Source of the DNA: Vibrio sp. D404a
GTDB taxonomy: Bacteria > Pseudomonadota > Gammaproteobacteria > Enterobacterales > Vibrionaceae
Length of the DNA stretch: 64,000 bases
Reading direction: 5' to 3'
Assembly: GCF_030248535.1 (NCBI RefSeq)
Contig: NZ_JAHGAJ010000002.1
Span: 1-64,000 of the forward strand
Part shown: piece after piece, positions 10,353 to 19,177 of the stretch
Layout of the letters: the number at the start of each line of letters is the position of its first letter
Position numbering within the stretch: the stretch's first letter is position 1
Translations under genes and position numbers: made by a program
The notes under the pieces: generated by a model
Databases searched by the model: none
Told to the model about the DNA's origin: nothing
The model's input: only the letters and a program-made list of their open reading frames with translations

Positions 10353-11450
10353 CTATCGTTTGTGACCGGTGTGAAGTCTGTTCTCTAGCCATATCGAGTA
10401 TCTCGACATGCCGAAACAGAACACCCAGAACACTAACGCGACAAATACATAACTTTCTGTAGCGAAGCCTAACCACTCAGGGTCGGTATTCGCTGCTTGA
10501 CCAATACCCAGTACATCGAACATACCGATGATAAGTACAAGACTGGTATCTTTAAACAAGCCAATGAATGTGTTCACAATTGAAGGGATAGTGATTTTCA
10601 GCGCTTGAGGAAGAATAATCAGTCCCATTTTTTTCCAGTAGGTTAGACCAAGTGCATCTGCAGCTTCATATTGGCCTTTAGGAATTGCTTGTAGACCACC
10701 ACGAATTACCTCTGCCATGTAGGCCGCACTAAATAGAACCACACCTACCAACGCACGGAAAAGCTTATCGGTTTCAGAACCTGCTGTCAGGAACAGCGGT
10801 AACATTACCGATGCCATGAACAGCACGGTAATCAGCGGTACACCACGCCAAATTTCGATATACACAGTACAGATACTGCGAATGATCGGCATTTCAGAAC
10901 GACGGCCAAGTGCTAGAGCTACACCAATCGGAAGTGACACCACAATACCCACTAATGCGATGATAAGCGTAACAAGTAAACCACCCCATTTGTGTGTATC
11001 AACAACTTCTAGGCCAAATACACCGCCGTACAGCAGGGCTGCGATGATGAATGGGTAAATGTTTACGAAGAACAACCAAATCCACGTACGCTTAGGTGTT
11101 TTTTCGTAAGCGAGTAAGGCTACAAAGATCGCTAACGTTGCGTAGAAAAGGCGAGGGCGCCAAAGTTCAGCTTCAGGGTAGAAGCCATACATAAACTGAT
11201 CCCAACGCACGCTGATGAATACCCAACATGCACCGTCACTGGTACAAGCGTCACGTGTTGTACCTACCCAATCGGCGTTTAGGAAAGCCCAATCAAAGGT
11301 TGTCCAAAGAAGTGAAAAGGCGATGTAACCTAAAACAACGGTCACAACACTGTTCACTGGTCCATTGAAGAGATTCTTTCTTAACCAACCAACGACACCA
11401 ACGGTATTCGCGGGAGGCGGAAGATCCGGTTGAAATTGATGTGTGCTCAT
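10353..11450 (-). CDS. aapM: General L-amino-acid ABC transporter permease AapM
   Basis: A 365-residue permease with about eight membrane segments. The EAA-loop of amino-acid permeases reads EAADALGLTYWKK and is followed by IILPQALK. The N-terminal extension with two or more extra hydrophobic segments is usual for AapM compared with short HisM-type permeases. It pairs with AapQ to form the translocation path for a broad set of L-amino acids (Rhizobium Aap is the type system). The gene starts one base after the aapQ stop, so translation is probably coupled. Confidence 0.94.
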   Translation of the reverse strand: MSTHQFQPDLPPPANTVGVVGWLRKNLFNGPVNSVVTVVLGYIAFSLLWTTFDWAFLNADWVGTTRDACTSDGACWVFISVRWDQFMYGFYPEAELWRPRLFYATLAIFVALLAYEKTPKRTWIWLFFVNIYPFIIAALLYGGVFGLEVVDTHKWGGLLVTLIIALVGIVVSLPIGVALALGRRSEMPIIRSICTVYIEIWRGVPLITVLFMASVMLPLFLTAGSETDKLFRALVGVVLFSAAYMAEVIRGGLQAIPKGQYEAADALGLTYWKKMGLIILPQALKITIPSIVNTFIGLFKDTSLVLIIGMFDVLGIGQAANTDPEWLGFATESYVFVALVFWVFCFGMSRYSIWLENRLHTGHKR

Positions 11451-11451
11451 A

Positions 11452-12657
11452 TTATCTCTCCACCAATGCTACTTTACGGTTATAGATATTCATTAACGCG
11501 GAGGTCAATAAGCTTAGCGTTAGGTATACACCCATGGTCATGGCAATGATCTCGATTGCTTGACCGGTTTGGTTGAGAGTTGTACCTGCAAAAACAGAAA
11601 CTAAGTCAGGGTAGCCGATGGCCATTGCTAACGAGGAGTTCTTGGTGAGGTTTAAGTATTGGCTAGTCAGCGGTGGAATGATGATTCGCAATGCTTGAGG
11701 GATAATAACCAGCTTTAATGTGCGAGAGCGTGGTAAACCAAGAGACATCGCTGCTTCTGTTTGACCATGGCTAACCGCATTAATACCAGAACGAACGATC
11801 TCTGCGATGAAAGATGCCGTATAGATACTGAGAGCCAAAACAAGAGCGGCGAGCTCAGGGATGATGCTGATACCACCTCTGAAGTTAAAGCCTTTCAGTT
11901 CAGGGTACTCCGCTGAAATAGGCATACCTAGAACAAAATACACAACCAGAGGCAAACCAACGATTAAGCTGAGAGCAATTCGAAGCATCGGCGTCTGTTG
12001 TCCCGTTAGCTTCTGTTTGTTGTTCGCCCAAATATTGATGATGAACGTTGCCACGATACCGGCGATCAGAGCAGCGATAACGATGCTACTACCTTGCTCC
12101 AGAACCGGAGCAGGTAAGTAAAGGCCACGTACGTTCAGAAAGATAGCTTCACCTAGGCTCAGACTTTGACGAGCCGATGGAAGGGCTTGAAGAACGGCGA
12201 AATACCAAAAGAAGATTTGAAGTAGTAGTGGGATATTTCGGAAAATTTCAATGTAAACCGCGGCAAATCGGCTCACTAGCCAGTTAGATGACAAACGAGC
12301 GACACCCATACTGAAGCCAAGAACGGTTGCCAAGACAATACCAAGTACAGATACTAACGCGGTGTTTAATAAGCCGACAACGAAAGTTCGACCATAGGAA
12401 AAGGTTTCGTCATATTCGACGAGAGTAAGTCCGATACCAAACCCGGCTTCTTGGGTTAGAAAATCAAAACCAGTGGCAATGCCGCGGGCTTCTAGGTTGG
12501 TAAGGGCATTATTTACGATAGTGTAGAAGAAGGCGCCAAGTGCTCCAATGGCGATGATCTGAAAAACCACAGATCGAAAGGTCGGGTTGTATAACAGATT
12601 GGCACTTTTCGCTTCGGGTTTTTCCTGGGAAGGAGTAAGAGTGTTGTTAGGTTTCAT
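11452..12657 (-). CDS. aapQ: General L-amino-acid ABC transporter permease AapQ
   Basis: A 401-residue inner-membrane permease, partner of AapM. The long hydrophilic/periplasmic insertion in the first half and the conserved loop (EAAMSLGLPRSRTLKLVIIP) fit AapQ. A hairpin without a strong T-run separates it from aapJ, consistent with more binding protein than permease being made. It is in the middle of the aapJQMP operon. Confidence 0.94.
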   Translation of the reverse strand: MKPNNTLTPSQEKPEAKSANLLYNPTFRSVVFQIIAIGALGAFFYTIVNNALTNLEARGIATGFDFLTQEAGFGIGLTLVEYDETFSYGRTFVVGLLNTALVSVLGIVLATVLGFSMGVARLSSNWLVSRFAAVYIEIFRNIPLLLQIFFWYFAVLQALPSARQSLSLGEAIFLNVRGLYLPAPVLEQGSSIVIAALIAGIVATFIINIWANNKQKLTGQQTPMLRIALSLIVGLPLVVYFVLGMPISAEYPELKGFNFRGGISIIPELAALVLALSIYTASFIAEIVRSGINAVSHGQTEAAMSLGLPRSRTLKLVIIPQALRIIIPPLTSQYLNLTKNSSLAMAIGYPDLVSVFAGTTLNQTGQAIEIIAMTMGVYLTLSLLTSALMNIYNRKVALVER

Positions 12658-12686
12658 ACTGCAATAACCTCAAATCCATTTAACAG

Positions 12687-12708
12687 TTAGGGCGGAAACC
12701 CGCCCTAA
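12687..12708 (-). promoter_or_regulatory. Intercistronic hairpin between aapJ and aapQ
   Basis: A perfect 9-bp GC-rich stem (TTAGGGCGG/CCGCCCTAA) with loop AAAC lies 27 bases upstream of aapQ in the aapJ-aapQ gap. There is no good T-run after it. Hairpins placed like this usually protect the 3' end of the binding-protein mRNA or partly terminate, which gives excess binding protein. Confidence 0.7.
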
Positions 12709-12803
12709 ATCGTGTTACTCAATAATTCATTTTCGAATTGTTGCCATCGCTCTATATCAGAGAGACAGCAACGGTCACGAACAAGTAATCACGTCGTGTG
12801 CTA

Positions 12804-13832
12804 TTAACGGATTGGTGGAGCGTACATAAAGCCGCCCGCATTCCATAACGCATTTACACCACGAGAGATTTGAAGCGGAGAACCTGTACCAACAGTACGC
12901 TCGAAGCTCTCACCATAGTTACCCACTTGTTTGATAACTTGGTAACCCCAGTCATCACGGATACCTAGGCCTTTACCTTTAGGGCCATCAACACCAAGAA
13001 TACGCTTGATGTTTGGATCTTTAGATTTCAGCATCTCGTCAGCATTCTTTGAAGAAATACCGTACTCTTCTGCGTTAATCATTGCAGACAGTGTCCACTT
13101 AGCAACGTTAAACCATTTGTCGTCATCTTGACGAACAACAGGGCCAAGAGGCTCTTTAGAAATGATTTCTGGAAGTACTTCAGCAGACTTAGGATCTGCT
13201 AGGTTTAGACGAAGAGCGTATAGGCCTGATTGGTCTGTTGTAAGAACATCACAACGACCTGCATCGAAACCTTTAGATGTTTGTGCAGCTGTATCAAATA
13301 CCACTGGCTTGTAAGACATGCCGTTATTACGGAAGTAATCAGCAAGGTTAAGCTCTGTTGTTGTACCAGACTGAACACATACCGATGCGCCGTCTAGTTC
13401 TTTAGCGCTTGTTAGGCCAAGGTCTTTCTTAACCATAAAGCCTTGACCATCGTAGTAGTTAACACCTACGAAGTTAAGACCAAGTGCTGTATCACGATGC
13501 AGCGTCCATGTTGTGTTACGTGACAGAACGTCGATCTCGCCAGATTGTAGAGCAGTAAAACGCTCTTTTGCTGTTAGAGGAACGTATTTAACTTTCGTCT
13601 TATCACCGAGTACAGCAGCTGCAAGAGCTTGACAATACTCAACATCAATTCCTTCCCATTCACCTTTTGAGTTAGGGTTAGAGAACCCTGGAAGACCTGT
13701 ACTTACACCACAAGTTAAGAAGCCTTGAGATGTGACTTTGTCCAGAGTGCTTTCTGCCGCTGATGCAGATGTTGCCATCATTGCAGTTGATGCAGCTACT
13801 ACTGAAGCAAGAAGTGTTAGTTTATTTGTCAT
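12804..13832 (-). CDS. aapJ: Amino-acid ABC transporter periplasmic binding protein AapJ
   Basis: A 342-residue solute-binding protein. The start at MTNKLTLLASVV (13832) is preferred over an upstream Met at 13982: it has a GGAAGGA ribosome site just upstream and begins a clear signal peptide ending around ASASAAE, whereas the 50 extra residues look non-coding. The mature protein carries the SBP_bac_3 fold (GFLTCGVSTGLPGFS, DVEYCQALAAAVLGD). It captures L-amino acids in the periplasm for AapQMP. It is the first gene of the operon; the intergenic hairpin after it probably raises its expression relative to the permeases. Confidence 0.94.
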   Translation of the reverse strand: MTNKLTLLASVVAASTAMMATSASAAESTLDKVTSQGFLTCGVSTGLPGFSNPNSKGEWEGIDVEYCQALAAAVLGDKTKVKYVPLTAKERFTALQSGEIDVLSRNTTWTLHRDTALGLNFVGVNYYDGQGFMVKKDLGLTSAKELDGASVCVQSGTTTELNLADYFRNNGMSYKPVVFDTAAQTSKGFDAGRCDVLTTDQSGLYALRLNLADPKSAEVLPEIISKEPLGPVVRQDDDKWFNVAKWTLSAMINAEEYGISSKNADEMLKSKDPNIKRILGVDGPKGKGLGIRDDWGYQVIKQVGNYGESFERTVGTGSPLQISRGVNALWNAGGFMYAPPIR

Positions 13833-14321
13833 TTGTATCCTTCCTTGTTTAACCAGGTGACACCTGATACACGTGCTCGATTGTGTTGTGCTTGCTGTGT
13901 TGCTTGTTTTTGTTACCTTTAAGCGTGGCTGTTTAAATCGGTATTCGCATTTTGCAAATGATATTGTGTGCGATTTAAACAACTGTTTATAAGGTTAGGA
14001 AAGGATTTGCAGTTTCTCAAATGTATAATTTAAAAAGATTTTTGAGAGAAATCACAAATCCGGACACATTTAGAATGACCAAATGTTATATGAATGTAAA
14101 TAGTGCAAGGGCTCACACTGTTGGTGCAACGGGATTTAGGTTTTTAATTTCTCAATTGCCTAGCTGAATATTTTGTTTAGGCGATTTTCTGTCGAAATTT
14201 TAACCTTAAGAAAATGTGAAATTTGGTGAAATATTATTTTAATTATGCAAATGCACCTAGGAATATGCCCCAAATTTGGTAGCATGCATGAATAGTTATC
14301 TAAGAGGTCTCAAGGAAGAAA
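13833..14321. promoter_or_regulatory. AT-rich divergent promoter region between aapJ and the cysG-like gene
   Basis: 489 bases without a gene between two outward-facing genes. I see an exact odd palindrome, CAGGTG-A-CACCTG, at 13854-13866 in the aapJ leader just above its ribosome site; it could be an operator or a small stem. The right half is very AT-rich and an AAGGAAG ribosome site precedes the plus-strand gene. I could not fix a convincing -35/-10 pair for either gene. Confidence 0.5.
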
Positions 14322-15260
14322 ATGCGTTACTTTCCAATGTTTTTAGACATCGAAAACAAACCGATTTTGGTTGTGGGTGGTGGCGAAGTTGCTTGTCGAA
14401 AAGTCGATAGTTTGCTTCGAGCCGGTGGCGATGTAACCCTTATATCACCGAAGGTTGAACCATATTTAAAGCAGTTGATAGATGAAAATAAATTGCACTG
14501 GGTACAAAATTTTTACTCATCACAGATGTTATCAAAACGATATCTTCAAGTATGGGCGACAACTGACAATCCAGAACTGAATCATCAAGTGCATAGTGAT
14601 GCAAAAAAAATGGGTATTTTGGTAAATGTGGTCGACGATCAGCCATATTGTGACTTTATTACTCCTTCGATGATCAATCGAGGAAGAATTCAGATTGCTA
14701 TTTCCAGTGGTGGAGCGTCTCCGGTTTTAGTTCGCAATATTCGCGAAAAGTTCGAGAGTTTGCTACCGCAGAACTTGGGTCTACTTGCTGATTTTGGTGC
14801 GTCAAAACGTAACTCTATTAAAGAAACGTACCCAACTGTCGATGAGCGTCGTAAGTTCTGGGAGCGCTTTTTATCTTCATCACGTATAGAGCGCATTACA
14901 GAGCGAGAAGAACTTGAAGCATTCTATCAGGAGTCGTTAAAAGAAGAGGTAGATTCGCAAGGGCAGGTGACTTGGATCGAGTTTGAGTCTGACGTCGAGT
15001 TACTCTCCATGAAAGCACTGCGTCTGATGCAAGAAGCGGAACTTGTTCTATATCCAGCAGATTGCCCGTTCGAATATGTAGACTTGTGTCGACGTGATGC
15101 TGAACGTGAGCAGTTCAAAGACAGTGGAGACCTGTCTACCAAGTTGATGAAGGCTCGTAGCGAGAACATGCGAGTGTGTGTTTTTGTGCCTCCAAGTAGC
15201 GTCGAATTTAACCTGCTTATCGGTAGTGATGTTAAGTTGGCGTCAGGGCGAAGCCTTTAA
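14322..15260 (+). CDS. Precorrin-2 dehydrogenase/sirohydrochlorin ferrochelatase (CysG N-half) with a decayed methyltransferase stub
   Basis: 312 residues. The first ~205 match the N-terminal (Met8p-like) half of E. coli CysG, which oxidises precorrin-2 with NAD and inserts iron to give sirohaem. The NAD loop is VVGGGEVACRK (17-27), D105 in VNVVDD matches the catalytic aspartate, and S128 lies in ISSGGASPVL. Residues 207-266 still align with the start of the uroporphyrinogen-III methyltransferase half (LLSMKALRLMQEAELVLY, CRRDAER), but the GxGxGD SAM loop is replaced by WIEFESD, the catalytic aspartate after VVY is a proline, and about 140-200 residues of that domain are missing. Methyl transfer must therefore come from another gene. 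A terminator follows directly. Confidence 0.88.
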   Translation: MRYFPMFLDIENKPILVVGGGEVACRKVDSLLRAGGDVTLISPKVEPYLKQLIDENKLHWVQNFYSSQMLSKRYLQVWATTDNPELNHQVHSDAKKMGILVNVVDDQPYCDFITPSMINRGRIQIAISSGGASPVLVRNIREKFESLLPQNLGLLADFGASKRNSIKETYPTVDERRKFWERFLSSSRIERITEREELEAFYQESLKEEVDSQGQVTWIEFESDVELLSMKALRLMQEAELVLYPADCPFEYVDLCRRDAEREQFKDSGDLSTKLMKARSENMRVCVFVPPSSVEFNLLIGSDVKLASGRSL

Positions 15261-15311
15261 GCTTTATTACTCGACTACGCTATGACTGAAATCACAGTCA
15301 TATAGAAACAC

Positions 15312-15347
15312 AAAAGCCTCAATGTGATTAGACATTGAGGCTTTTTT
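15312..15347 (+). terminator. Rho-independent terminator of the cysG-like gene
   Basis: Stem AAGCCTCAATGT/ACATTGAGGCTT with a short loop and a run of six T; with A's on the other side it can also serve yajQ from the right. Confidence 0.9.
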
Positions 15348-15364
15348 ATACGGCTAAATTAATA

Positions 15365-15847
15365 TTAGTCGCGGAAATTATCAAACTGGAATGGTTGACC
15401 AAGTTCACCATTGCGAACCAGTGCCATTACAGCTTGAAGGTCGTCACGTTTTTTACCTGTTACACGAACTTTCTCGCCTTGGATAGCCGCTTGAACCTTG
15501 ATCTTGTTGTCTTTGATAAGCTTAACAATCTTCTTAGCTACAGGTGTTTCGATACCTTGCTTAAAGATAACCGTTTGGTGCCAGTACTTACCAGATTGTT
15601 CTGCTTTTTGAGATTCCATCGCTGACACATCAACACCACGTTTGGTTAAGTTACCACGCAGGATGTCACGAAGCTGTTTTAGTTGAAAGTCGTGCTCTGC
15701 AGACAGTTTTACTGTTTCATCTTTGAATTCAAAGCTTGCTTCAACACCACGGAAGTCGAAACGTGTCGCAAGTTCGCGGTTTGCATTGTCTACCGCGTGG
15801 CGCAGTTCAACGGTTTCGATCTCAGAGATAATATCAAATGAAGGCAT
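15365..15847 (-). CDS. yajQ: YajQ family nucleotide-binding protein
   Basis: A 160-residue protein of the UPF0234/DUF520 family with the characteristic start MPSFDIISE and two ferredoxin-like repeats. Members bind nucleotides; in Xanthomonas and Pseudomonas homologues bind cyclic di-GMP and influence transcription. Which ligand applies here is unknown. It lies 10 bases after the DAHP synthase gene on the same strand, so the two are probably cotranscribed, and it shares a bidirectional terminator with the converging gene. Confidence 0.93.
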   Translation of the reverse strand: MPSFDIISEIETVELRHAVDNANRELATRFDFRGVEASFEFKDETVKLSAEHDFQLKQLRDILRGNLTKRGVDVSAMESQKAEQSGKYWHQTVIFKQGIETPVAKKIVKLIKDNKIKVQAAIQGEKVRVTGKKRDDLQAVMALVRNGELGQPFQFDNFRD

Positions 15848-15857
15848 GGTTAATTCC

Positions 15858-16916
15858 TTAAGCTAAGTTTCTATCTTTAATTGCAGTTGCAAGCAGTTCA
15901 AGCATGCTCGCTGTATCGTCCCAGCTTAGACATGGATCAGTGATTGATTTGCCATACTCTAAGTTGTTGATGTCTTTCATCGACTGGTTGCCTTCTTCAA
16001 TGAAGCTCTCAGCCATGATACCTGCGATTTGATTCTTACCAGAGTTGATCTGCTCACAGATGTCTTTAGCAACATCAAGTTGTTTACGGTGTTGTTTCTG
16101 ACAGTTAGCGTGGCTAAAGTCGACAACAAGACGTTGTGGCAGATCGAACTCAGCCAGTTGTTGGCATGCTTGATCAACAGACTCAGCGTCGAAGTTAGGA
16201 CCTTTATCACCACCACGTAGGATAACGTGACCGTATGGGTTACCAGAAGTGCGGTAAACAGTCATGCGACCATTTTTATCTGGCGAGTAGAAGTAGTGAG
16301 AGGCTTGTGAAGCACGGATAGCGTCGATAGCGATCTTGATGTTGCCGTTAGTCGCGTTTTTAAAACCAACAGGGCAAGACAGAGCAGACGCCATCTCACG
16401 GTGAATTTGTGACTCAGTGGTACGTGCACCAATTGCGCCCCAAGTGATCAGGTCGGCAATGTACTGGCCTGTAATCATATCAAGGAATTCAGTGGCTGTT
16501 GCCAGACCAAGCTTGTTGATATCAAGCAGGAGTTTACGAGCTTTGTTTAGGCCCGCTTCTAGTGCGTAAGAACCGTCTAGATTTGGATCAGTAATAAGAC
16601 CTTTCCAACCCACAACAGTACGTGGCTTTTCAAAGTACGTTCTCATTACAACGAACAGTTCGTCTTTGTATTGCTCTTGAATCTTGCTTAAACGCTCAGC
16701 GTAATCCAAAGCCGCATCCGTGTCGTGCACAGAGCAAGGGCCAACGATGACCAGTAGACGGTCATCGCGTCCAGTGAGGATGTCTTCGATTTGGCGGCGA
16801 GAGTTTGCAATGCGCTCAGCAACGTCGTCAGTGATTGGGTGTGCGTTGCCTAATTCGGCAGGAGTTGGCATTGGCCCAAGTGCTTGGGTTCTCAACTCAT
16901 CAGTTTTTAATGGCAT
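15858..16916 (-). CDS. aroH: 3-deoxy-7-phosphoheptulonate synthase, AroH-like
   Basis: A 352-residue class I DAHP synthase condensing phosphoenolpyruvate and erythrose-4-phosphate, the first step to aromatic amino acids. Conserved blocks include VGPCSVHD, the PEP-binding GARTTESQ with HREMASALS, and [15 protein letters not shown]. Several stretches ([28 protein letters not shown], the FSHxNCQKQHR form) are closer to tryptophan-sensitive AroH of E. coli than to AroF or AroG as I remember them, but feedback specificity is inferred. No convincing TrpR or TyrR box was found upstream. yajQ follows 10 bases downstream. Confidence 0.88.
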   Translation of the reverse strand: MPLKTDELRTQALGPMPTPAELGNAHPITDDVAERIANSRRQIEDILTGRDDRLLVIVGPCSVHDTDAALDYAERLSKIQEQYKDELFVVMRTYFEKPRTVVGWKGLITDPNLDGSYALEAGLNKARKLLLDINKLGLATATEFLDMITGQYIADLITWGAIGARTTESQIHREMASALSCPVGFKNATNGNIKIAIDAIRASQASHYFYSPDKNGRMTVYRTSGNPYGHVILRGGDKGPNFDAESVDQACQQLAEFDLPQRLVVDFSHANCQKQHRKQLDVAKDICEQINSGKNQIAGIMAESFIEEGNQSMKDINNLEYGKSITDPCLSWDDTASMLELLATAIKDRNLA

Positions 16917-17120
16917 GTGATAGCTTTTTATTCTATTGCGAAGCAGTAAAGATAACGGAATTAATCGGAGGAATAAACTCCCTTAGGTCAAAGTTATCTC
17001 GGATATCGGCAATATTCTTAGATTTATCAGTTTGCTTGGGGCGTACTTCAAGGTGAGATTCATTGAAACGAGTTGAATTACGGGATGAGTAACGTTAGCT
17101 CTCTTTTTTGTAACATTTTT

Positions 17121-17149
17121 TTGACATTCAAACGCGCGTTAGGTTAACT
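17121..17149 (+). promoter_or_regulatory. Sigma-70 promoter of the hotdog thioesterase-like gene
   Basis: TTGACA (17121-17126), a 17-base spacer and TTAACT (17144-17149), 32 bases upstream of the start codon at 17181. Confidence 0.65.
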
Positions 17150-17180
17150 GGTCAGACAACTATAAAGCTAGGACGCAGCA

Positions 17181-17660
17181 ATGTTATCACCACTTCAGAA
17201 AGCAAATTTTTATCTCAACATGTTTGGTTTTTTTAAAGTGCCTTTGATTTGGTTATGTCGACCAAAACTGTTGGCGTTAGATGATACCCATGTCGAAGTA
17301 AAAATTCCCTTGAGAAGAAGGACGAAAAACCACCTCAATAGCATGTATTTTGGTGTATTAGCAGTAGGGGCGGATGTGGCCGGTGGTTTCCTTGCGATGA
17401 GTAAGTCTCAGCAACAAGGCGAAAAGATCTCTTTGGCTTTTAAGGGAGTGAATGGCCAGTTTCTGAAAAGACCAGAAGGGGATGTGCATTTTACGTGTCG
17501 TGATGGCGCTCTGATTAACGATATGTTGGCAGAGACGATGAAAACCGGTGAAAGGGTTAATCAACCCGTTACTATTGTCGCGACATGTCCAACTCTGCAC
17601 GGTGATGAGCCTATGGCTGAGTTTATTTTAACGCTCTCTATTAAAAAGGTCAGCCGTTAA
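17181..17660 (+). CDS. DUF4442/YiiD-like hotdog-fold putative thioesterase
   Basis: A 159-residue hotdog-fold protein of the DUF4442 group, distantly related to PaaI-type acyl-CoA thioesterases. The typical helix motif is N-HLNSMYFGVLAVGADVAGG, with the conserved asparagine and small residues that line the hotdog groove. The first 30 residues are hydrophobic (FYLNMFGFFKVPLIWLC), which may be an amphipathic membrane contact. The substrate is unknown. It has its own promoter and a terminator that overlaps the stop codon, so it is monocistronic. Confidence 0.82.
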   Translation: MLSPLQKANFYLNMFGFFKVPLIWLCRPKLLALDDTHVEVKIPLRRRTKNHLNSMYFGVLAVGADVAGGFLAMSKSQQQGEKISLAFKGVNGQFLKRPEGDVHFTCRDGALINDMLAETMKTGERVNQPVTIVATCPTLHGDEPMAEFILTLSIKKVSR

Positions 17661-17668
17661 GCTGACCT
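17647..17668 (+). terminator. Terminator hairpin enclosing the stop codon
   Basis: Perfect 8-bp stem AGGTCAGC/GCTGACCT with a 6-base loop; the TAA stop (17658-17660) forms half of the loop. A moderately T-rich stretch (CTATATTTT) follows. Confidence 0.75.
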
Positions 17669-17727
17669 CTATATTTTGAACTCGAGTAAGACTTCCTTTA
17701 AGTGACCCGGTCACGTAAAGGTGAGCG

Positions 17728-19080
17728 TTAGACTTGAGTGATCTCTTCAATATCCACTATCTTCGAACGGTTCATCACGATTTTCCAACGATAGTATGTC
17801 GGCTCGCTATCGTGATTGTTCTCTTTGATGATCAAATTGAGCAGATGACGTTTCTCGACCGACTCTCGACTGACCTGACCTTCATTCAAACGATAGACTT
17901 TATTAGAACCCTTATCCATCAAACGAGTTAATGCTCTTAGGCTGATAGAGAGCGTCTCGCGTGTCTCTTCGTAACCACTCATGAAAGTTGATGTCGACAT
18001 TTCTGTGTGTGAGCGATAATGAAGGATTTGTTCCTCGCGCTGTACAACACGCTTTTTACGTATCGCTTGAATACGATCTGCAAGCTTCGAAAAACTGGTG
18101 TAGTCGAGCCACTCTAACTTGTGTCCAACGACTTTCTTGGTTGTAGGATCCAGATAACGGCGTTTCCACTTAGGTTTCCCTTTACGAATCCAACGCCAAA
18201 GAATATCACGTAGATCATCTTTAAATATCTCGCGTAACGCGTAGATAAATGACATAGCGACAATAAAGGACGCGGTAATTTCGCCAAGGAAGTCACGCGC
18301 AAGAATCACGGTGGTGGTTACAAACACCATCACCAAACCCGTAGCGATACCTTTTACCGCTCGCTTTACGTTATTGCCCATCGAGACGGTTTTCTCTTGA
18401 AGAACGATAGGGTGCTCAATGAGTCGGCGTAATAAACGCATTTTATTACTGAGCCGTGTGACGTCTTCACGAACCTTAGTCGAGTTATAGCGATTGAGCT
18501 TGCGGTGCGCCGTCTCTTTCTCACAAAGGGCAATCAAACGCTCTTTGATGGTCGAATATTCTGAGCTTCGCGGCATGTGTGAAACCAAGGATAAGAATTT
18601 CTGCTCGGTGTACCAAGAGAGATAATTATCGATGTTAGCGTAGTAACGTTTTAGGTTTTCTTCATATGGAATGCTTCGGCGAAGTTTCTTTAGGATGTCG
18701 AGTGCGAGCTCAATAACTTCGTCTACTTCATCTGAAGTGACCGTGTCACCATCATTCTTATTTAAGCTAGATACCGCTTTATCCAAAGCAATAACATACT
18801 GATATGCGAACAAACTTAGGCTGACACGATATTGTGTTGTCGACAGGCGTCCTCGTTTTGCAAGGCGACTGTGAACGAGAGGCAACAGTGTCTTATCACT
18901 GTAATAGGCACGTTTCTGAGTGATGGAACTGTAGAAGAATGCACTCTCAGAGAGAACCTCTGGCGTTAGGCCGAGCTCACCGGGAACAAAGAGATACACA
19001 TCCATGTCGAGCTTTTTTGTCTTGGCCATTGCATGGTTTATTTTTAGTGTAATCGCGTCTTGTTTATCAACGGTGATCAA
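17728..19080 (-). CDS. Conserved Vibrio membrane protein of unknown function
   Basis: I do not recognise this protein. A TTG start at 19080 is proposed: AGAGGA lies seven bases upstream, the protein then begins ITVDKQDAITLKI, and the alternative ATG at 19155 would stand only 22 bases from the divergent cvfB start. This gives 450 residues. Two close hydrophobic segments in the middle (GIATGLVMVFVTTTVILA, and ASFIVAMSFIYAL) suggest a membrane hairpin between two large cytoplasmic domains, the second strongly basic (KGKPKWKRRYLD). The N-terminal domain has a helical, alpha-rich pattern. No catalytic motif is evident. The gene is divergent from cvfB. Confidence 0.75.
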   Translation of the reverse strand: MITVDKQDAITLKINHAMAKTKKLDMDVYLFVPGELGLTPEVLSESAFFYSSITQKRAYYSDKTLLPLVHSRLAKRGRLSTTQYRVSLSLFAYQYVIALDKAVSSLNKNDGDTVTSDEVDEVIELALDILKKLRRSIPYEENLKRYYANIDNYLSWYTEQKFLSLVSHMPRSSEYSTIKERLIALCEKETAHRKLNRYNSTKVREDVTRLSNKMRLLRRLIEHPIVLQEKTVSMGNNVKRAVKGIATGLVMVFVTTTVILARDFLGEITASFIVAMSFIYALREIFKDDLRDILWRWIRKGKPKWKRRYLDPTTKKVVGHKLEWLDYTSFSKLADRIQAIRKKRVVQREEQILHYRSHTEMSTSTFMSGYEETRETLSISLRALTRLMDKGSNKVYRLNEGQVSRESVEKRHLLNLIIKENNHDSEPTYYRWKIVMNRSKIVDIEEITQV

Positions 19081-19140
19081 CGAAAGTTCCTCTAATGTAA
19101 AAATATGAATGAAATTAGCGAAAGCATAACAGAGATCACG

Positions 19141-19146
19141 TATAAT
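19141..19146 (+). promoter_or_regulatory. -10 box of the cvfB promoter
   Basis: A perfect TATAAT lies 31 bases upstream of the cvfB start; the -35 region is poor (TTAGCG or AGCGAA at non-ideal distance). Confidence 0.5.
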
Positions 19147-19177
19147 CTCTGCCAAATTTAATGTAGAGACAATTTTG

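Noticed and set aside
13833..13982. A 50-residue N-terminal extension of AapJ
   Set aside because: A good ribosome site and a signal peptide begin at 13832; the extension has no secretion features and would hide the signal peptide.
17141..17152. GTTAACTGG-like stretch that recalls half a TrpR operator near the aroH-like gene
   Set aside because: It coincides with the -10 region of the plus-strand hotdog gene, lies more than 200 bases from aroH, and lacks the second half of the operator.
17702..17714. GTGACCCGGTCAC as a matS site
   Set aside because: It is palindromic but breaks the consensus at two of the three central positions; it is not counted as matS.
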